A stretch of 64,000 nt of DNA from Candidatus Kapaibacterium thiocyanatum (lineage in GTDB: Bacteria > Bacteroidota > Ignavibacteria > Kapaibacteriales > Kapaibacteriaceae). The position numbers and the translations under genes are program-made. Positions 17,996 through 26,798 of the stretch are shown one piece after another (position 1 is the stretch's first letter; every line of letters begins with the position of its first letter). The notes below the pieces were generated by a model, which saw nothing but the letters and a program-made list of their open reading frames with translations, ran no database searches and was not told the origin of the DNA. The stretch lies in the NCBI GenBank assembly GCA_001899175.1, contig MKVH01000003.1, forward strand, positions 20,690-84,689. The letters run 5' to 3'.

Positions 17996-18757
17996 ATGAG
18001 AATTCCGTCGGAATACAGCGTCGTTCTTCCCGTACAGCGCAAGGCATCGGGCAAGGAAGTAAAACTCATGCAGGAATGGCTGTGCCTGCATAACTGTTCG
18101 GTGAAGGTCGATGGCGAATTCGGTCCTGCCACGGAGGCTGCGGTGCGCCGTTTCCAGACGAAGGCCAGGATCCATCCTACGGGCGTGATCGACGAGCAGA
18201 CCTATACGGCGTTGATCGCACCGGTGATGCGGGCATGCAAGCCGCTTGCGACCACGGCCGAAACCTATAGCCAACGTGTGGTGTCGGCGGCCCGGCAACA
18301 CCTCAAGGAACATCCGCGCGAAGTCGGCGGCCAGAACTGCGGGCCGTGGGTACGACTGTATACCGTTGGAAAACAGGGCAAGGACTGGCCATGGTGTGCA
18401 GCCTTCGTGACCTACCTCATGGAACAGGCCTCGGAAGGCATCAAGCCCAATCCCATGCCCCTGCGCGGTTCGGTTTCGTGCGACAAACTCGTCGAACAGG
18501 CCAGGGAAGCCGAACTCTTCGTCGGTGAGAAGGAACGCGACGACACGCTCGGTCCCGGTACCCTCTTCGTCGTCCGTAACACGAAGAATGCCAACGACTG
18601 GGTCCATACGGGCGTGGTGACGATGTTCCATCCCGAATACATGGAAACGATCGAAGGCAATACGAACGACGACGGCAGCCGCGAGGGATACGAAGTATGC
18701 AAACGCATCCGCGGCTATGCCCACATGGATTTCATCAAGCTCAAGCCCAAGACATGA
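17996..18757 (+). CDS. Peptidoglycan-binding CHAP-type amidase/peptidase
   Basis: This 253-residue protein has a PG_binding_1 domain (about 8-75, with VDGEFGPATEAAVRRFQ) followed by a cysteine hydrolase domain: NCGPWV, the WPWCAAFV nucleophile block with Cys134, and a downstream VHTGVV His, as in CHAP or NlpC/P60 enzymes. It should cut peptidoglycan peptides. There is no clear signal peptide, so it may be exported by another route, act on incoming wall, or be phage-derived as an endolysin-like gene. Its stop overlaps the next start by ATGA. Confidence 0.75.
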   Translation: MRIPSEYSVVLPVQRKASGKEVKLMQEWLCLHNCSVKVDGEFGPATEAAVRRFQTKARIHPTGVIDEQTYTALIAPVMRACKPLATTAETYSQRVVSAARQHLKEHPREVGGQNCGPWVRLYTVGKQGKDWPWCAAFVTYLMEQASEGIKPNPMPLRGSVSCDKLVEQAREAELFVGEKERDDTLGPGTLFVVRNTKNANDWVHTGVVTMFHPEYMETIEGNTNDDGSREGYEVCKRIRGYAHMDFIKLKPKT

Positions 18758-19695
18758 TCACGTTCCAGGATGTCCTGGCCGCCCACGACCGCATCAGGCC
18801 GTTCATCCATCGGACGCCGGTCGCCACGTCGCGATACTTCGACGACCGCTTCGGCGGAGCACTCTTCATCAAGTGCGAACACTTCCAGAAAGTAGGAGCC
18901 TTCAAGGCCCGTGGTGCATGCAATGCCGTCCGTATACTGGACGATGCCATGGCCGCGCGGGGCGTCGCCACGCATTCGTCGGGTAATCACGCCCAGGCCG
19001 TTGCATGGTCGGCACGGCATCGCGGCATCCCGTCGTGGATCGTCATGCCCACCAACGCCCCCGACGTCAAGAAGGCCGCCGTGCGCGGGTACGGTGCCAC
19101 GATCGTGGAGTGCGAGCCCACGCTGGCCGCACGCGAAGCCGCCCTGGCCGACGTCGTGGAACGCACCGGAGCGCATGCCATCCATCCGTACAACGATGAC
19201 CGCGTCATCGCCGGTCAGGGCACAGCGGCACTGGAACTCCTCGAAGACGTTCCCGATCTCGACATCATCATGGCGCCGGTCGGTGGCGGCGGACTCATGA
19301 GCGGAACGGCCATCACGGCCCGTGCCATGCGTGCGGACATCGAGCTCATCGGTGCCGAGCCCGCGTCGGCGGACGACGCACGACGCTCCCTCGCGACGGG
19401 GATCCTCCAACCTCCGCCCGCCACCGCAACAATTGCCGATGGACTACGTACGGCGCTCGGTGAACGGACGTTCGACGTGCTCCGCAGTACGGATGTGAGG
19501 ATCCTGACGGCGACGGAAGAATCGATACGTGAGGCGCAATATCTCGTGATGGAACGCATGAAGATGGTCGTGGAACCCAGTGCTACCGTCACGTTGGGAA
19601 TACTCCTCGAGAACCCGGCTCTCGCACGGGGGAAACGGATCGGAATCGTCACGACGGGCGGCAACGTCGACATCCGCAAGGCGATGCATTTCTGA
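18754..19695 (+). CDS. PLP-dependent threonine dehydratase / serine racemase
   Basis: This 313-residue fold-type II PLP enzyme has the Schiff-base Lys51 in FQKVGAFKARGA, the substrate loop SSGNHAQA, the phosphate-binding loop VGGGGLMSG and a C-terminal TTGGNVD. It is short and lacks the regulatory ACT-like domain of biosynthetic IlvA, so it is of the catabolic threonine dehydratase or serine racemase type. Products would be 2-oxobutyrate from threonine or pyruvate from serine. It starts inside the stop of the amidase gene (ATGA). Confidence 0.85.
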   Translation: MITFQDVLAAHDRIRPFIHRTPVATSRYFDDRFGGALFIKCEHFQKVGAFKARGACNAVRILDDAMAARGVATHSSGNHAQAVAWSARHRGIPSWIVMPTNAPDVKKAAVRGYGATIVECEPTLAAREAALADVVERTGAHAIHPYNDDRVIAGQGTAALELLEDVPDLDIIMAPVGGGGLMSGTAITARAMRADIELIGAEPASADDARRSLATGILQPPPATATIADGLRTALGERTFDVLRSTDVRILTATEESIREAQYLVMERMKMVVEPSATVTLGILLENPALARGKRIGIVTTGGNVDIRKAMHF

Positions 19696-19712
19696 TCTGG
19701 AACGGGTGGACC

Positions 19713-21125
19713 ATGAAGGTTCTCGTGATCATGATGGCGATGCTCATGACGGTGAGCACCGGCGCGGCTGCTGCAGCGATCGACTGGAAGCTCGTGCACG
19801 AACGCACGGATGCTGCACTGCGTCACCTCTACGACCTGGATTTCCGCAAAGCGGAGACCGTCAGCAACGAAGTGATCGTCATGGCGCCGAACGATCCGCG
19901 CGGCCACTTCGTGAAGGCGATGGTCTACTACTACAGAATGTCCTTCAAGGGCACGAAGAATGACACCGCGTTCGGCGGCTTCCTCTATCACGCCGCGAAG
20001 GTCGAGAAAGTCTGCGACCAGTTGCTCGAACAGAACGAGAACGATACCAAGGCCATGTTCTACATGGGCGGTATCATCGGGTTCAAGGGCCTCACCTACT
20101 TCTCCCGCGGCGAGAACATGAAGGCCGTATGGGACGGCAAGAAGGGCTATACCCTGCTGGTGGACGCTCTGGAACTCGATCCCGACAACCACGATGCGAA
20201 GATGGGTCTGGGCCTGTTCCGGTACCTCATTTCCCAGGCTCCCGAGTCCATACGCCCTCTGCTGAAGGCAGCCGGCGCCGAAGGCGATCGTGCCGGTGGC
20301 CTGCGCATGCTCGAGGAGGCCGCCGCCAAGGGAACCTATGCCAGATGGGAGGCGCGCCGGTGGCTGGCGGATTTCTACCAGGCCGAGGACATGCCGGTGC
20401 GTGCGGCCTCGCATCTCGACATACTGGCACGCGAATTCCCGGACAACTGGTACCTCCAGCGCGAACTGGCGGACGTACGGCTGTATCAGCTCAAACAGCC
20501 CGACAAGGCCGAAGCGATCTATCGTCGGCTTCTGGAAATGCCTATCCTCGAATACGACGCGGAGCAGGTCCGGTATTCCGTCCGGATGCGCCTCGCCTAT
20601 GCCGATATGATCCGGGAGCGTTATGCGCAGGCCCGGGTATGGGCGGCACAGGTCAGGGACAAGGCCCCTTCGCCCAGGTTGAAGGACGATGCCGTGAAGC
20701 AGATCGAGGCCATCGACAATCTTCAGAACGATCCGATCCAGAGGGTATCGAATGCCATCGCAGCTGGCGCATGGATGCGTACGAACGTTCTGGCGGATTC
20801 CCTGCGTGCTCTTCCCGGGGGCTTCCTTTCGCAGAAGAACGATGCCTATGCCTGGTATCTCCAGGGAGCGGCCTATACGGAACTCCAGAACTACGGCCAG
20901 GCCGAGGAATGTCTCCGCATGGCCATCGGAAAACCCGAAAAGGAGCAATGGCTCGAAGCGTACTGCTGCTATCGCCTCGGAATGGTGCAGGCACGCCGCG
21001 GAAAGGCGTCCGAAGCCACTGCATGGTTCCAGAAAGCTGCCGGGTTCAGCGATTATCCCGGTGAACGGACCCTCCGCATACGGCTCGCACGCGAGCGTGC
21101 TGCACTGAAGAAGGTCACCGACTGA
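19713..21125 (+). CDS. Exported tetratricopeptide-repeat protein
   Basis: This 470-residue protein starts with a signal peptide ending in an Ala run near residue 21. The rest is alpha-helical with TPR-like pairs, for example around residues 25-60 (DFRKAETVSNEVIVMAPND), 150-170 (ALELDPDNHDAKMGLGLF), 245-285 and 385-450 with YTELQNYGQAEECLRMAI. TPR proteins scaffold complexes; here probably periplasmic. It follows the dehydratase by 17 bp. No partner can be named. Confidence 0.75.
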   Translation: MKVLVIMMAMLMTVSTGAAAAAIDWKLVHERTDAALRHLYDLDFRKAETVSNEVIVMAPNDPRGHFVKAMVYYYRMSFKGTKNDTAFGGFLYHAAKVEKVCDQLLEQNENDTKAMFYMGGIIGFKGLTYFSRGENMKAVWDGKKGYTLLVDALELDPDNHDAKMGLGLFRYLISQAPESIRPLLKAAGAEGDRAGGLRMLEEAAAKGTYARWEARRWLADFYQAEDMPVRAASHLDILAREFPDNWYLQRELADVRLYQLKQPDKAEAIYRRLLEMPILEYDAEQVRYSVRMRLAYADMIRERYAQARVWAAQVRDKAPSPRLKDDAVKQIEAIDNLQNDPIQRVSNAIAAGAWMRTNVLADSLRALPGGFLSQKNDAYAWYLQGAAYTELQNYGQAEECLRMAIGKPEKEQWLEAYCCYRLGMVQARRGKASEATAWFQKAAGFSDYPGERTLRIRLARERAALKKVTD

Positions 21126-21171
21126 TCGGTCACGAACGCATCCGCGTAGCCACCCTTCACGCCGTTCTTCG

Positions 21172-21179
21172 TACTTTTG
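21172..21179 (+). promoter_or_regulatory. Bacteroidetes-type -7 promoter element
   Basis: TACTTTTG is a perfect TAnnTTTG match, 39 nt upstream of the gatB start. It is expected to drive gatB and perhaps the downstream ilvE and E1 genes. Confidence 0.55.
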
Positions 21180-21218
21180 CCGTCCTTGGTAATCCCTGCA
21201 AAAGGCACGATCAACGGT

Positions 21219-22676
21219 ATGGCGACAACGTACGAGGCAGTCATCGGGCTGGAAATCCATGCCCAGCTCAAAACGGCAACGAAGGCATTCTGCTCGTGTC
21301 CCACGACGTTCGGGGCACAGCCGAACGTCAACGTATGCCCCATCTGTCTTGGCCACCCCGGCGCCCTGCCGGTCCTGAACAGGAATCTGGTGGAATTCGC
21401 CGTCGTCATGGGCCTGGCCACGAACTGTTCCATCCGGGAACGGTCGTCGTTCTCGCGCAAGAACTACTTCTACGCCGATCTGCCGAAGGGATATCAGATC
21501 TCCCAGTACGAGGATCCGATCTGCCATGGCGGGCACGTGGAAATCGAGACCGACGACGGTATCCGGAACATCGGGATCACACGCATCCACATGGAGGAAG
21601 ATTCCGGTAAGTCCATACATGACCTTGACATAGATACGCTGGTCGACCTCAACCGCAGCGGTGTGCCCCTCATCGAAATCGTGAGCGAGCCGGACATCCG
21701 CACGGCCCACGAAGCCTATCAGTACCTCAACCAGCTCCGTCAGATCCTGATCTATCTGGATATCTGCGACGGCAACATGGAAGAAGGTTCGCTGCGTTGC
21801 GATGCCAACGTCTCCGTACGGCCAGTGGGCCAGGAGAAGTTCGGAACGAAGACCGAGGTGAAGAACCTCAACAGCTTCCGCAACGTCGAGAAGGCCATAG
21901 AATTCGAGGTTGCACGTCAGATCGCCCTGATCGAGGACGGCGGTAAGGTCGTCCAGGAGACCCGCATGTGGGATGCCGGACGCCAGGAAACCAAGGTCAT
22001 GCGTACCAAGGAAATGGCCCACGATTACCGCTATTTCCCGGAGCCGGACCTCGTTCACGTCGTCGTGGACGATGCCTGGCGCGAAGCGCTGCGTGCAGGG
22101 CTTCCCGAGCTGGGGCTGGCGAAGAAGCGTCGTTTCATAGCGGACTACGGTCTGCCCGCCTATGATGCAGGCATCCTGGTCGATGACGTCGACGTCGCCC
22201 GTTTCTACGAGGAAACGTGTTCCTTGCTGAAGAAGCGGGACGCGGAGACGTACAAGGCCGTCAGCAACTGGACGATGACGGAGCTCATGCGCATCATGGG
22301 CGAACGCAAGGTGGGCATCCTCGGCATAGGCTGCAGCACGTCGCAACTGGCGTCGCTGGTCGACGTCGTGGCCGACGGCACCATCAGCAACAAGATCGCG
22401 AAGGACATCTTCCCCGACATGCTGGACAGCGGCCGTACGGCCGATGCCATCATCGAGGAGAAGGGTCTTCGCCAGGTATCGGATACGAACGTCCTGCAGG
22501 GACTGGTACGCCAGGTATTGCAGGACAACCCGGACAACGTGACGAAATACAGGGAGGGCAGGACGAACCTTCTCGGATTCTTTGTGGGCCAGGTTCTCAA
22601 GGCATCCGGAGGTACGGCTAATCCCGCGCTCGTGAACACCATGATGAAAGAGGCACTCGACGCTACAGGAGGATAG
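21219..22676 (+). CDS. gatB: Aspartyl/glutamyl-tRNA(Asn/Gln) amidotransferase subunit B
   Basis: This 485-residue protein is a full-length GatB: EAVIGLEIHAQLKT near the N terminus, FSRKNYFYADLPKGYQISQ, the RIHMEEDSGK kinase-site block, and a C-terminal YqeY-like helical tail. With GatA and GatC it converts Glu-tRNA(Gln) or Asp-tRNA(Asn) to the amide forms. gatA and gatC are not in the window, so the subunits are dispersed. The ATG at 21219 is chosen because the conserved domain begins immediately after it. ilvE follows after 1 nt, with AGGAGG inside the end of gatB. Confidence 0.95.
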   Translation: MATTYEAVIGLEIHAQLKTATKAFCSCPTTFGAQPNVNVCPICLGHPGALPVLNRNLVEFAVVMGLATNCSIRERSSFSRKNYFYADLPKGYQISQYEDPICHGGHVEIETDDGIRNIGITRIHMEEDSGKSIHDLDIDTLVDLNRSGVPLIEIVSEPDIRTAHEAYQYLNQLRQILIYLDICDGNMEEGSLRCDANVSVRPVGQEKFGTKTEVKNLNSFRNVEKAIEFEVARQIALIEDGGKVVQETRMWDAGRQETKVMRTKEMAHDYRYFPEPDLVHVVVDDAWREALRAGLPELGLAKKRRFIADYGLPAYDAGILVDDVDVARFYEETCSLLKKRDAETYKAVSNWTMTELMRIMGERKVGILGIGCSTSQLASLVDVVADGTISNKIAKDIFPDMLDSGRTADAIIEEKGLRQVSDTNVLQGLVRQVLQDNPDNVTKYREGRTNLLGFFVGQVLKASGGTANPALVNTMMKEALDATGG

Positions 22677-22677
22677 A

Positions 22678-23637
22678 ATGGCGATCAAGAAAACACGGTA
22701 CATCTGGAAGGACGGAGAACTCATTCCGTTTGAGAAAGCATCCATTCACGTTCTGTCGCATGTCGTTCATTACGGTACGTCATGGTTCGAAGGCATCCGT
22801 GCCTACGATACCCGCAAGGGCACGGCCATCTTCCGTCTGCCCGAGCACATGCAGCGGCTGCATCATTCATTGAAAATCTACAGGACCGTACTGCCGCATT
22901 CGGTGGACGAACTGAATCAGGCTGCGATCGATATCGTCAGCAAGAACGAGCTGGCATCGTGCTACATACGGCCCGTGGCGTTGCGCGGCTTCGGCGACAT
23001 GGGCGTCTACAGCCTGCGCTGTCCGCTCGAAGTCTACGTCACCGCCTGGGAATGGGGCGCCTACCTCGGAGACGAGGCCGCCGACCAGGGTGTGGATGTC
23101 TGCATTTCGTCATGGGACAGGCTCACGCCGAACTCGATGCCGTCCATGTCGAAGGCGGGCGGCAACTACATGAATTCGCAACTGGTGAAGATGGAAGCCG
23201 TGGAGAACGGCTATGCGGAAGGCATCTGCCTCGACACCTACGGCAACATCGCCGAGGGAAGCGGCGAGAACGTCTTCGTCGTGGTGAACGGCGAGCTGAT
23301 CACACCTCCGTCGGCCTCGTCGCTGCTTCCGGGCATCACGCGCGATACCGTCTTCACACTGGCCCGTACACTGGGCATACCGGTGCGGGAGCAGAACATC
23401 CCCCGGGCAATGCTCTACACCTGCGAAGAGATGTTCCTTACGGGAACGGCCGTGGAGATAACGCCCGTACGGTCGGTGGACCGCATCGCGGTCGGACGCG
23501 GGAGGGTAGGGCCGGTGACGCGGGCCATCCAGAAGCAGTTTGCGAGGATCACGGTCGACGGAGAAGACCCGCACGGATGGCTGACCTTCGTGCCGGGAAC
23601 GGAACCCAAACGAATGCGAACGACAAAAAAGAAATAA
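22678..23637 (+). CDS. ilvE: Branched-chain amino acid aminotransferase
   Basis: This 319-residue class IV aminotransferase carries HYGTSWFEGIRAY, the catalytic Lys159 in SKAGGNYMNS (same number as in Escherichia coli IlvE), GNIAEGSGENVF and GTAVEITPV. It interconverts valine, leucine and isoleucine with their 2-oxoacids. A strong AGGAGG precedes the ATG. It lies 22 bp before the fused 2-oxoacid dehydrogenase E1, which suggests these two act in sequence in branched-chain amino acid breakdown or branched fatty acid primer supply. Confidence 0.95.
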   Translation: MAIKKTRYIWKDGELIPFEKASIHVLSHVVHYGTSWFEGIRAYDTRKGTAIFRLPEHMQRLHHSLKIYRTVLPHSVDELNQAAIDIVSKNELASCYIRPVALRGFGDMGVYSLRCPLEVYVTAWEWGAYLGDEAADQGVDVCISSWDRLTPNSMPSMSKAGGNYMNSQLVKMEAVENGYAEGICLDTYGNIAEGSGENVFVVVNGELITPPSASSLLPGITRDTVFTLARTLGIPVREQNIPRAMLYTCEEMFLTGTAVEITPVRSVDRIAVGRGRVGPVTRAIQKQFARITVDGEDPHGWLTFVPGTEPKRMRTTKKK

Positions 23638-23659
23638 ACGAAGACAACAGGAGAACATC

Positions 23660-25807
23660 ATGGCGAAGTCATCGGCAAAAAAGGTGGCGGGCAAGGCGCC
23701 TGCCAGTACGAAACCGACGTCCAACGGCAACGGCAATGCGAAGGCCGCCGAAGCCAAACCTCTCGCACCGCTGTTCAACGTGAAGGGCTTCGACAAGGCC
23801 ACGTTGATCGACTGGTACCGTACGATGCACCTCGGACGCCGTCTGGACGAAAAGGCGGCGCTGTATCTCAAGATGGCCAAGGGCTGGTCCTATCACGCTC
23901 CCTTCGCCGGTCACGACGGTATCCAGCTCGCCCTGGGCAAGGTGTTCCGTCCGGCCAAGGACTTCCTCTTCCCCTATTACCGTGACATGCTGACGAGCCT
24001 GGCTGCCGGCGTCACCGTGGAAGAGATCATCGCCAACGGCTTGAGCAAGGATGCCGACGTCGCCGGTGGTGGCCGCCACATGAGCAACCACTTCGCCAAG
24101 ATTTCCATCGGTCTGCAGAACTCGTCGTCCTGCACCGGCAATCACTCGCAGCAGGCCGTCGGTACGGCGCGTTCGATCAGGAAGTACAAGGGCGACGAAG
24201 TCGTCTACGTGTCCACGGGAGATTCGACGACGTCGGAAGGCTACTACTACGAAGCCGTGAATGGCGCCGACCGCGAGAAGCTGCCCGTGATCTTCGTCAT
24301 CCAGAACAACAAGTACGGCATCTCCGTTCCCCTGCGCGAGCAGACGACCAATCCCATCGTGTCCCAGAACTTCTCGGGCTTCCTGAACCTCAAGATCTTC
24401 GAATGCGACGGCCGTGATCCCATCGAATCCTACAACACGCTGCTCAAGGCCCGCGAATATGTCCTGAGCGGCAAGGGGCCGGCAATGGTCCACGCGGACT
24501 GCGACCGCATCGGTTCGCACTCCAACTCCGACAATCACGAGCTCTACCGTACGAAGGAAGACATCGACAGCATGAAGCAGCGCGACCCGCTGCCGCGTTT
24601 CCGTGCGACGCTGATTGCAGGCGGTATCGCAACGGAAGCCCAGCTGGCCGGGATCGAGGAAGCGAACAAGACGGCGATCTTCGCCGCTGCCGACGTCGTG
24701 GAAGCCCTTCCCGATCCGGCACCGGAATCGTACAAGGACTTCGTCCTTCCTCCGGCCGTCGTCGGCTACGACGACGATTCCGAGCGATCCTTCGTCTCCG
24801 ATCCCAACGCCACGCAGATCACCTTCCGCGAAGGCATCAACCAGGCCATGATCGAGGAGTTCCGCCGGAACCCCAACACCTTCCTGTTCGGTCAGGATGT
24901 GGCCTCGAACAAGAAGCAGGGCATCTTCAATGTCTGCAAGGGCCTGCTGGACGAGTTCGGCAACGACCGCGTCTTCAATGCACCCATCGCCGAGGACTTC
25001 ATCGTGGGTACGGCCAACGGCATGACGCGCTACCGCGACGACATCCGCGTGGTGGTGGAAGGCGCCGAGTTCGCGGACTACTTCTGGCCGGCCATGGAGC
25101 AGTTGATCGAATGCACGCACGACTACTGGCGTACGCGCGGGCAGTTCGCTCCGGCCGTCGTCATCCGTCTGGCCTCGGGGGGATACATCCAGGGCGGATT
25201 GTATCACTCGCAGAACCTCGAGGGAACATTTACCACGTTGCCCGGTCTGCGCGTAGTATGTCCCGCTTTTGCAGACGATGCCGTGGGACTCATGCGTAAC
25301 GCCATCCGTTCGCGCGGAACCACCATGTATCTGGAACCCAAGTTCCTCTACAACTACCGCCCTACGTCGTCCAGCATGCCTCCCGAAGACTTCATCATTC
25401 CGTTCGGCAAGGCCAGGGTCCGCAGGGCTGGTACGGACGTCACCATCGTCTCCTATGGCACGGCCGTACACTGGAGCCTGCAGGCTGCCCAGCGTATGGA
25501 GGCCGAAGGTGTTTCCGTGGAAGTCATCGATCTTCGCTCGCTCGCACCGTGGGATCGTGAAATGGTCTTCGAATCGGTCCGACGCACCGGTCGGTGTGTC
25601 GTGGCACACGAGGACAAGAAGACGGGTGGCTTCGGCGGCGAGATCGCTTCGGCGGTGGGCGAAGAGCTCTTCCGCTACCTCGACGCCCCCGTGGCGCGGG
25701 TCGGATCGAAGGATACGCCGGTAGGGTTCGCCAAGAGTCTGGAACAGGCCATTCTGCTCTCCGTGGATGATGTCGTGGACGCCGTTCGCCGGACGATGGC
25801 CTTCTGA
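23660..25807 (+). CDS. Fused alpha-beta E1 of branched-chain 2-oxoacid dehydrogenase
   Basis: This 715-residue protein joins E1 alpha and E1 beta in one chain. The alpha part (about 45-350) has FPYYRDML, GGRHMSNHF and the thiamine diphosphate motif GDSTTSEG with QNNKYGIS. The beta part (about 385-715) has FREGINQAM, APIAEDFIVGTANG, EGAEFADYFWPA and EVIDLRSLAPWD. The first 40 residues are Lys/Ala-rich and probably flexible. The enzyme decarboxylates 2-oxoacids and loads the acyl group on E2 lipoate; E2 and E3 are not in the window. Proximity to ilvE favours 2-oxoisovalerate-type substrates over pyruvate. Confidence 0.88.
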   Translation: MAKSSAKKVAGKAPASTKPTSNGNGNAKAAEAKPLAPLFNVKGFDKATLIDWYRTMHLGRRLDEKAALYLKMAKGWSYHAPFAGHDGIQLALGKVFRPAKDFLFPYYRDMLTSLAAGVTVEEIIANGLSKDADVAGGGRHMSNHFAKISIGLQNSSSCTGNHSQQAVGTARSIRKYKGDEVVYVSTGDSTTSEGYYYEAVNGADREKLPVIFVIQNNKYGISVPLREQTTNPIVSQNFSGFLNLKIFECDGRDPIESYNTLLKAREYVLSGKGPAMVHADCDRIGSHSNSDNHELYRTKEDIDSMKQRDPLPRFRATLIAGGIATEAQLAGIEEANKTAIFAAADVVEALPDPAPESYKDFVLPPAVVGYDDDSERSFVSDPNATQITFREGINQAMIEEFRRNPNTFLFGQDVASNKKQGIFNVCKGLLDEFGNDRVFNAPIAEDFIVGTANGMTRYRDDIRVVVEGAEFADYFWPAMEQLIECTHDYWRTRGQFAPAVVIRLASGGYIQGGLYHSQNLEGTFTTLPGLRVVCPAFADDAVGLMRNAIRSRGTTMYLEPKFLYNYRPTSSSMPPEDFIIPFGKARVRRAGTDVTIVSYGTAVHWSLQAAQRMEAEGVSVEVIDLRSLAPWDREMVFESVRRTGRCVVAHEDKKTGGFGGEIASAVGEELFRYLDAPVARVGSKDTPVGFAKSLEQAILLSVDDVVDAVRRTMAF

Positions 25808-25892
25808 AAAATTGTCAGCCTAACTTGACACTGTCAGGTGGAAAACGTTGATAACCCATTAAAAATAATGAGTTAGCAGCGGCAGGCCGTAG

Positions 25893-25922
25893 TTGTTTTT
25901 CCTGCGGCACGTGATATATTTG
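25893..25922 (+). promoter_or_regulatory. Bacteroidetes-type promoter with both elements
   Basis: TTG at 25893-25895 and TATATTTG at 25915-25922 are 19 nt apart, matching the -33/-7 consensus. A second, sigma70-like pair (TTGACA near 25831 and TTGATA 17 nt later) lies upstream. Transcription would start about 70 nt before the TPR gene. Confidence 0.6.
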
Positions 25923-25942
25923 CGTGCTTGGAACCGACTGGA

Positions 25943-25975
25943 GCGCACATGCACCGGAATGGGTGGCGTGTGTGC
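25943..25975 (+). promoter_or_regulatory. Stable 5'-leader hairpin
   Basis: GCGCACATGCACC at 25943-25955 pairs with 25962-25975 through 13 base pairs (two G-U, one bulged G at 25965) around a GGAATG loop. It is followed by a T-rich stretch and then the GAGGAG ribosome binding site of the TPR gene. It could be an mRNA stabiliser, attenuator or protein-binding element. Confidence 0.35.
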
Positions 25976-26000
25976 TTATGTGTTTGATATAGAGGAGTGC

Positions 26001-26714
26001 ATGAGCACAGACATCGTAGAACAGGTAAACGACAAGGCACAGAGCGGCCCGGTACAGGGTTCCGTCGGTGCAGTCGATCGCATGCAGGGTAACTGGAAAA
26101 TGCTTGCGGTCATCGCCGGCCTCGTGGTCGTGGTGATCGGAGGCATTTACTTTTATCGGCAGCAGAAGCAGACCCAGAACGTCGAAGCGAACGCTGCGCT
26201 TTCCAGGGTCCGCACATTCTTCGAACAGGGTGAGTTCCAGAAGGCGCTGACTGCCGACAAGGTGCCGCCCATGGGTGGCGAGCCGGTCAAGGGCCTGCTG
26301 GCGATCAGCGACGAATATTCGGGAACCGAGGCAGGGGCGACGGCGGCATTGATGGCCGGCAACAGCCTCTCGAATCTCGGAAAGTACTCCGAGGCCGCCG
26401 AGCAGTTCGAGCGCGCGAAGGGCGGCGACGCCATCGTGACGCAAGTCGGTGCTCTGACAGGACTTGGCGCGTGCAAGGAAGCCGAGAAGGACTATGCCGG
26501 TGCCGCAGCTCTCTACGAGCAGGCCGCCGAGCGCGGTTCGAAGTCGGGTCTGGAAGACCGTTGCTGGCTCTATGCGGGGCTCAGTTACGAAAAGGCCGGG
26601 AACAAAGAAAAGGCTGGGCAAATCTTCCGGACGATCGTCAAGCGCTATGAAATGTCCGAGCTTGCGCCGGCTGCCAAAAGCGGTCTGGCACGGCTTGGCA
26701 TGGCAATTGATTAG
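26001..26714 (+). CDS. Membrane-anchored TPR protein (YfgM-like)
   Basis: This 237-residue protein has a short cytoplasmic N terminus, one transmembrane helix at about residues 33-52 (MLAVIAGLVVVVIGGIYFY) and a periplasmic region with TPR-like helices: NSLSNLGKYSEAAEQFERA, ACKEAEKDYAGAAALYEQA and SYEKAGNKEKAGQIFRTIV. The layout resembles YfgM, which works with the periplasmic chaperone network at the translocon; this is inference. The start at 26001 is supported by GAGGAG 6 nt upstream and by the promoter at 25893-25922. The gene sits directly before the large T9SS cargo block. Confidence 0.75.
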   Translation: MSTDIVEQVNDKAQSGPVQGSVGAVDRMQGNWKMLAVIAGLVVVVIGGIYFYRQQKQTQNVEANAALSRVRTFFEQGEFQKALTADKVPPMGGEPVKGLLAISDEYSGTEAGATAALMAGNSLSNLGKYSEAAEQFERAKGGDAIVTQVGALTGLGACKEAEKDYAGAAALYEQAAERGSKSGLEDRCWLYAGLSYEKAGNKEKAGQIFRTIVKRYEMSELAPAAKSGLARLGMAID

Positions 26715-26798
26715 AGAATCCCGGCGCATAGCGTCCAACAACCGAACAACGATGAAACAGAATAGAGTAAAGCATAATTTTTTACAACTGGAGGTAGT

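Noticed and set aside
25826-25870. Sigma70-like TTGACA with 17-nt spacing to TTGATA
   Set aside because: It looks good by textbook consensus, but this phylum's housekeeping promoters follow the -33/-7 pattern, and such a promoter lies just downstream. It was not listed as a separate feature.
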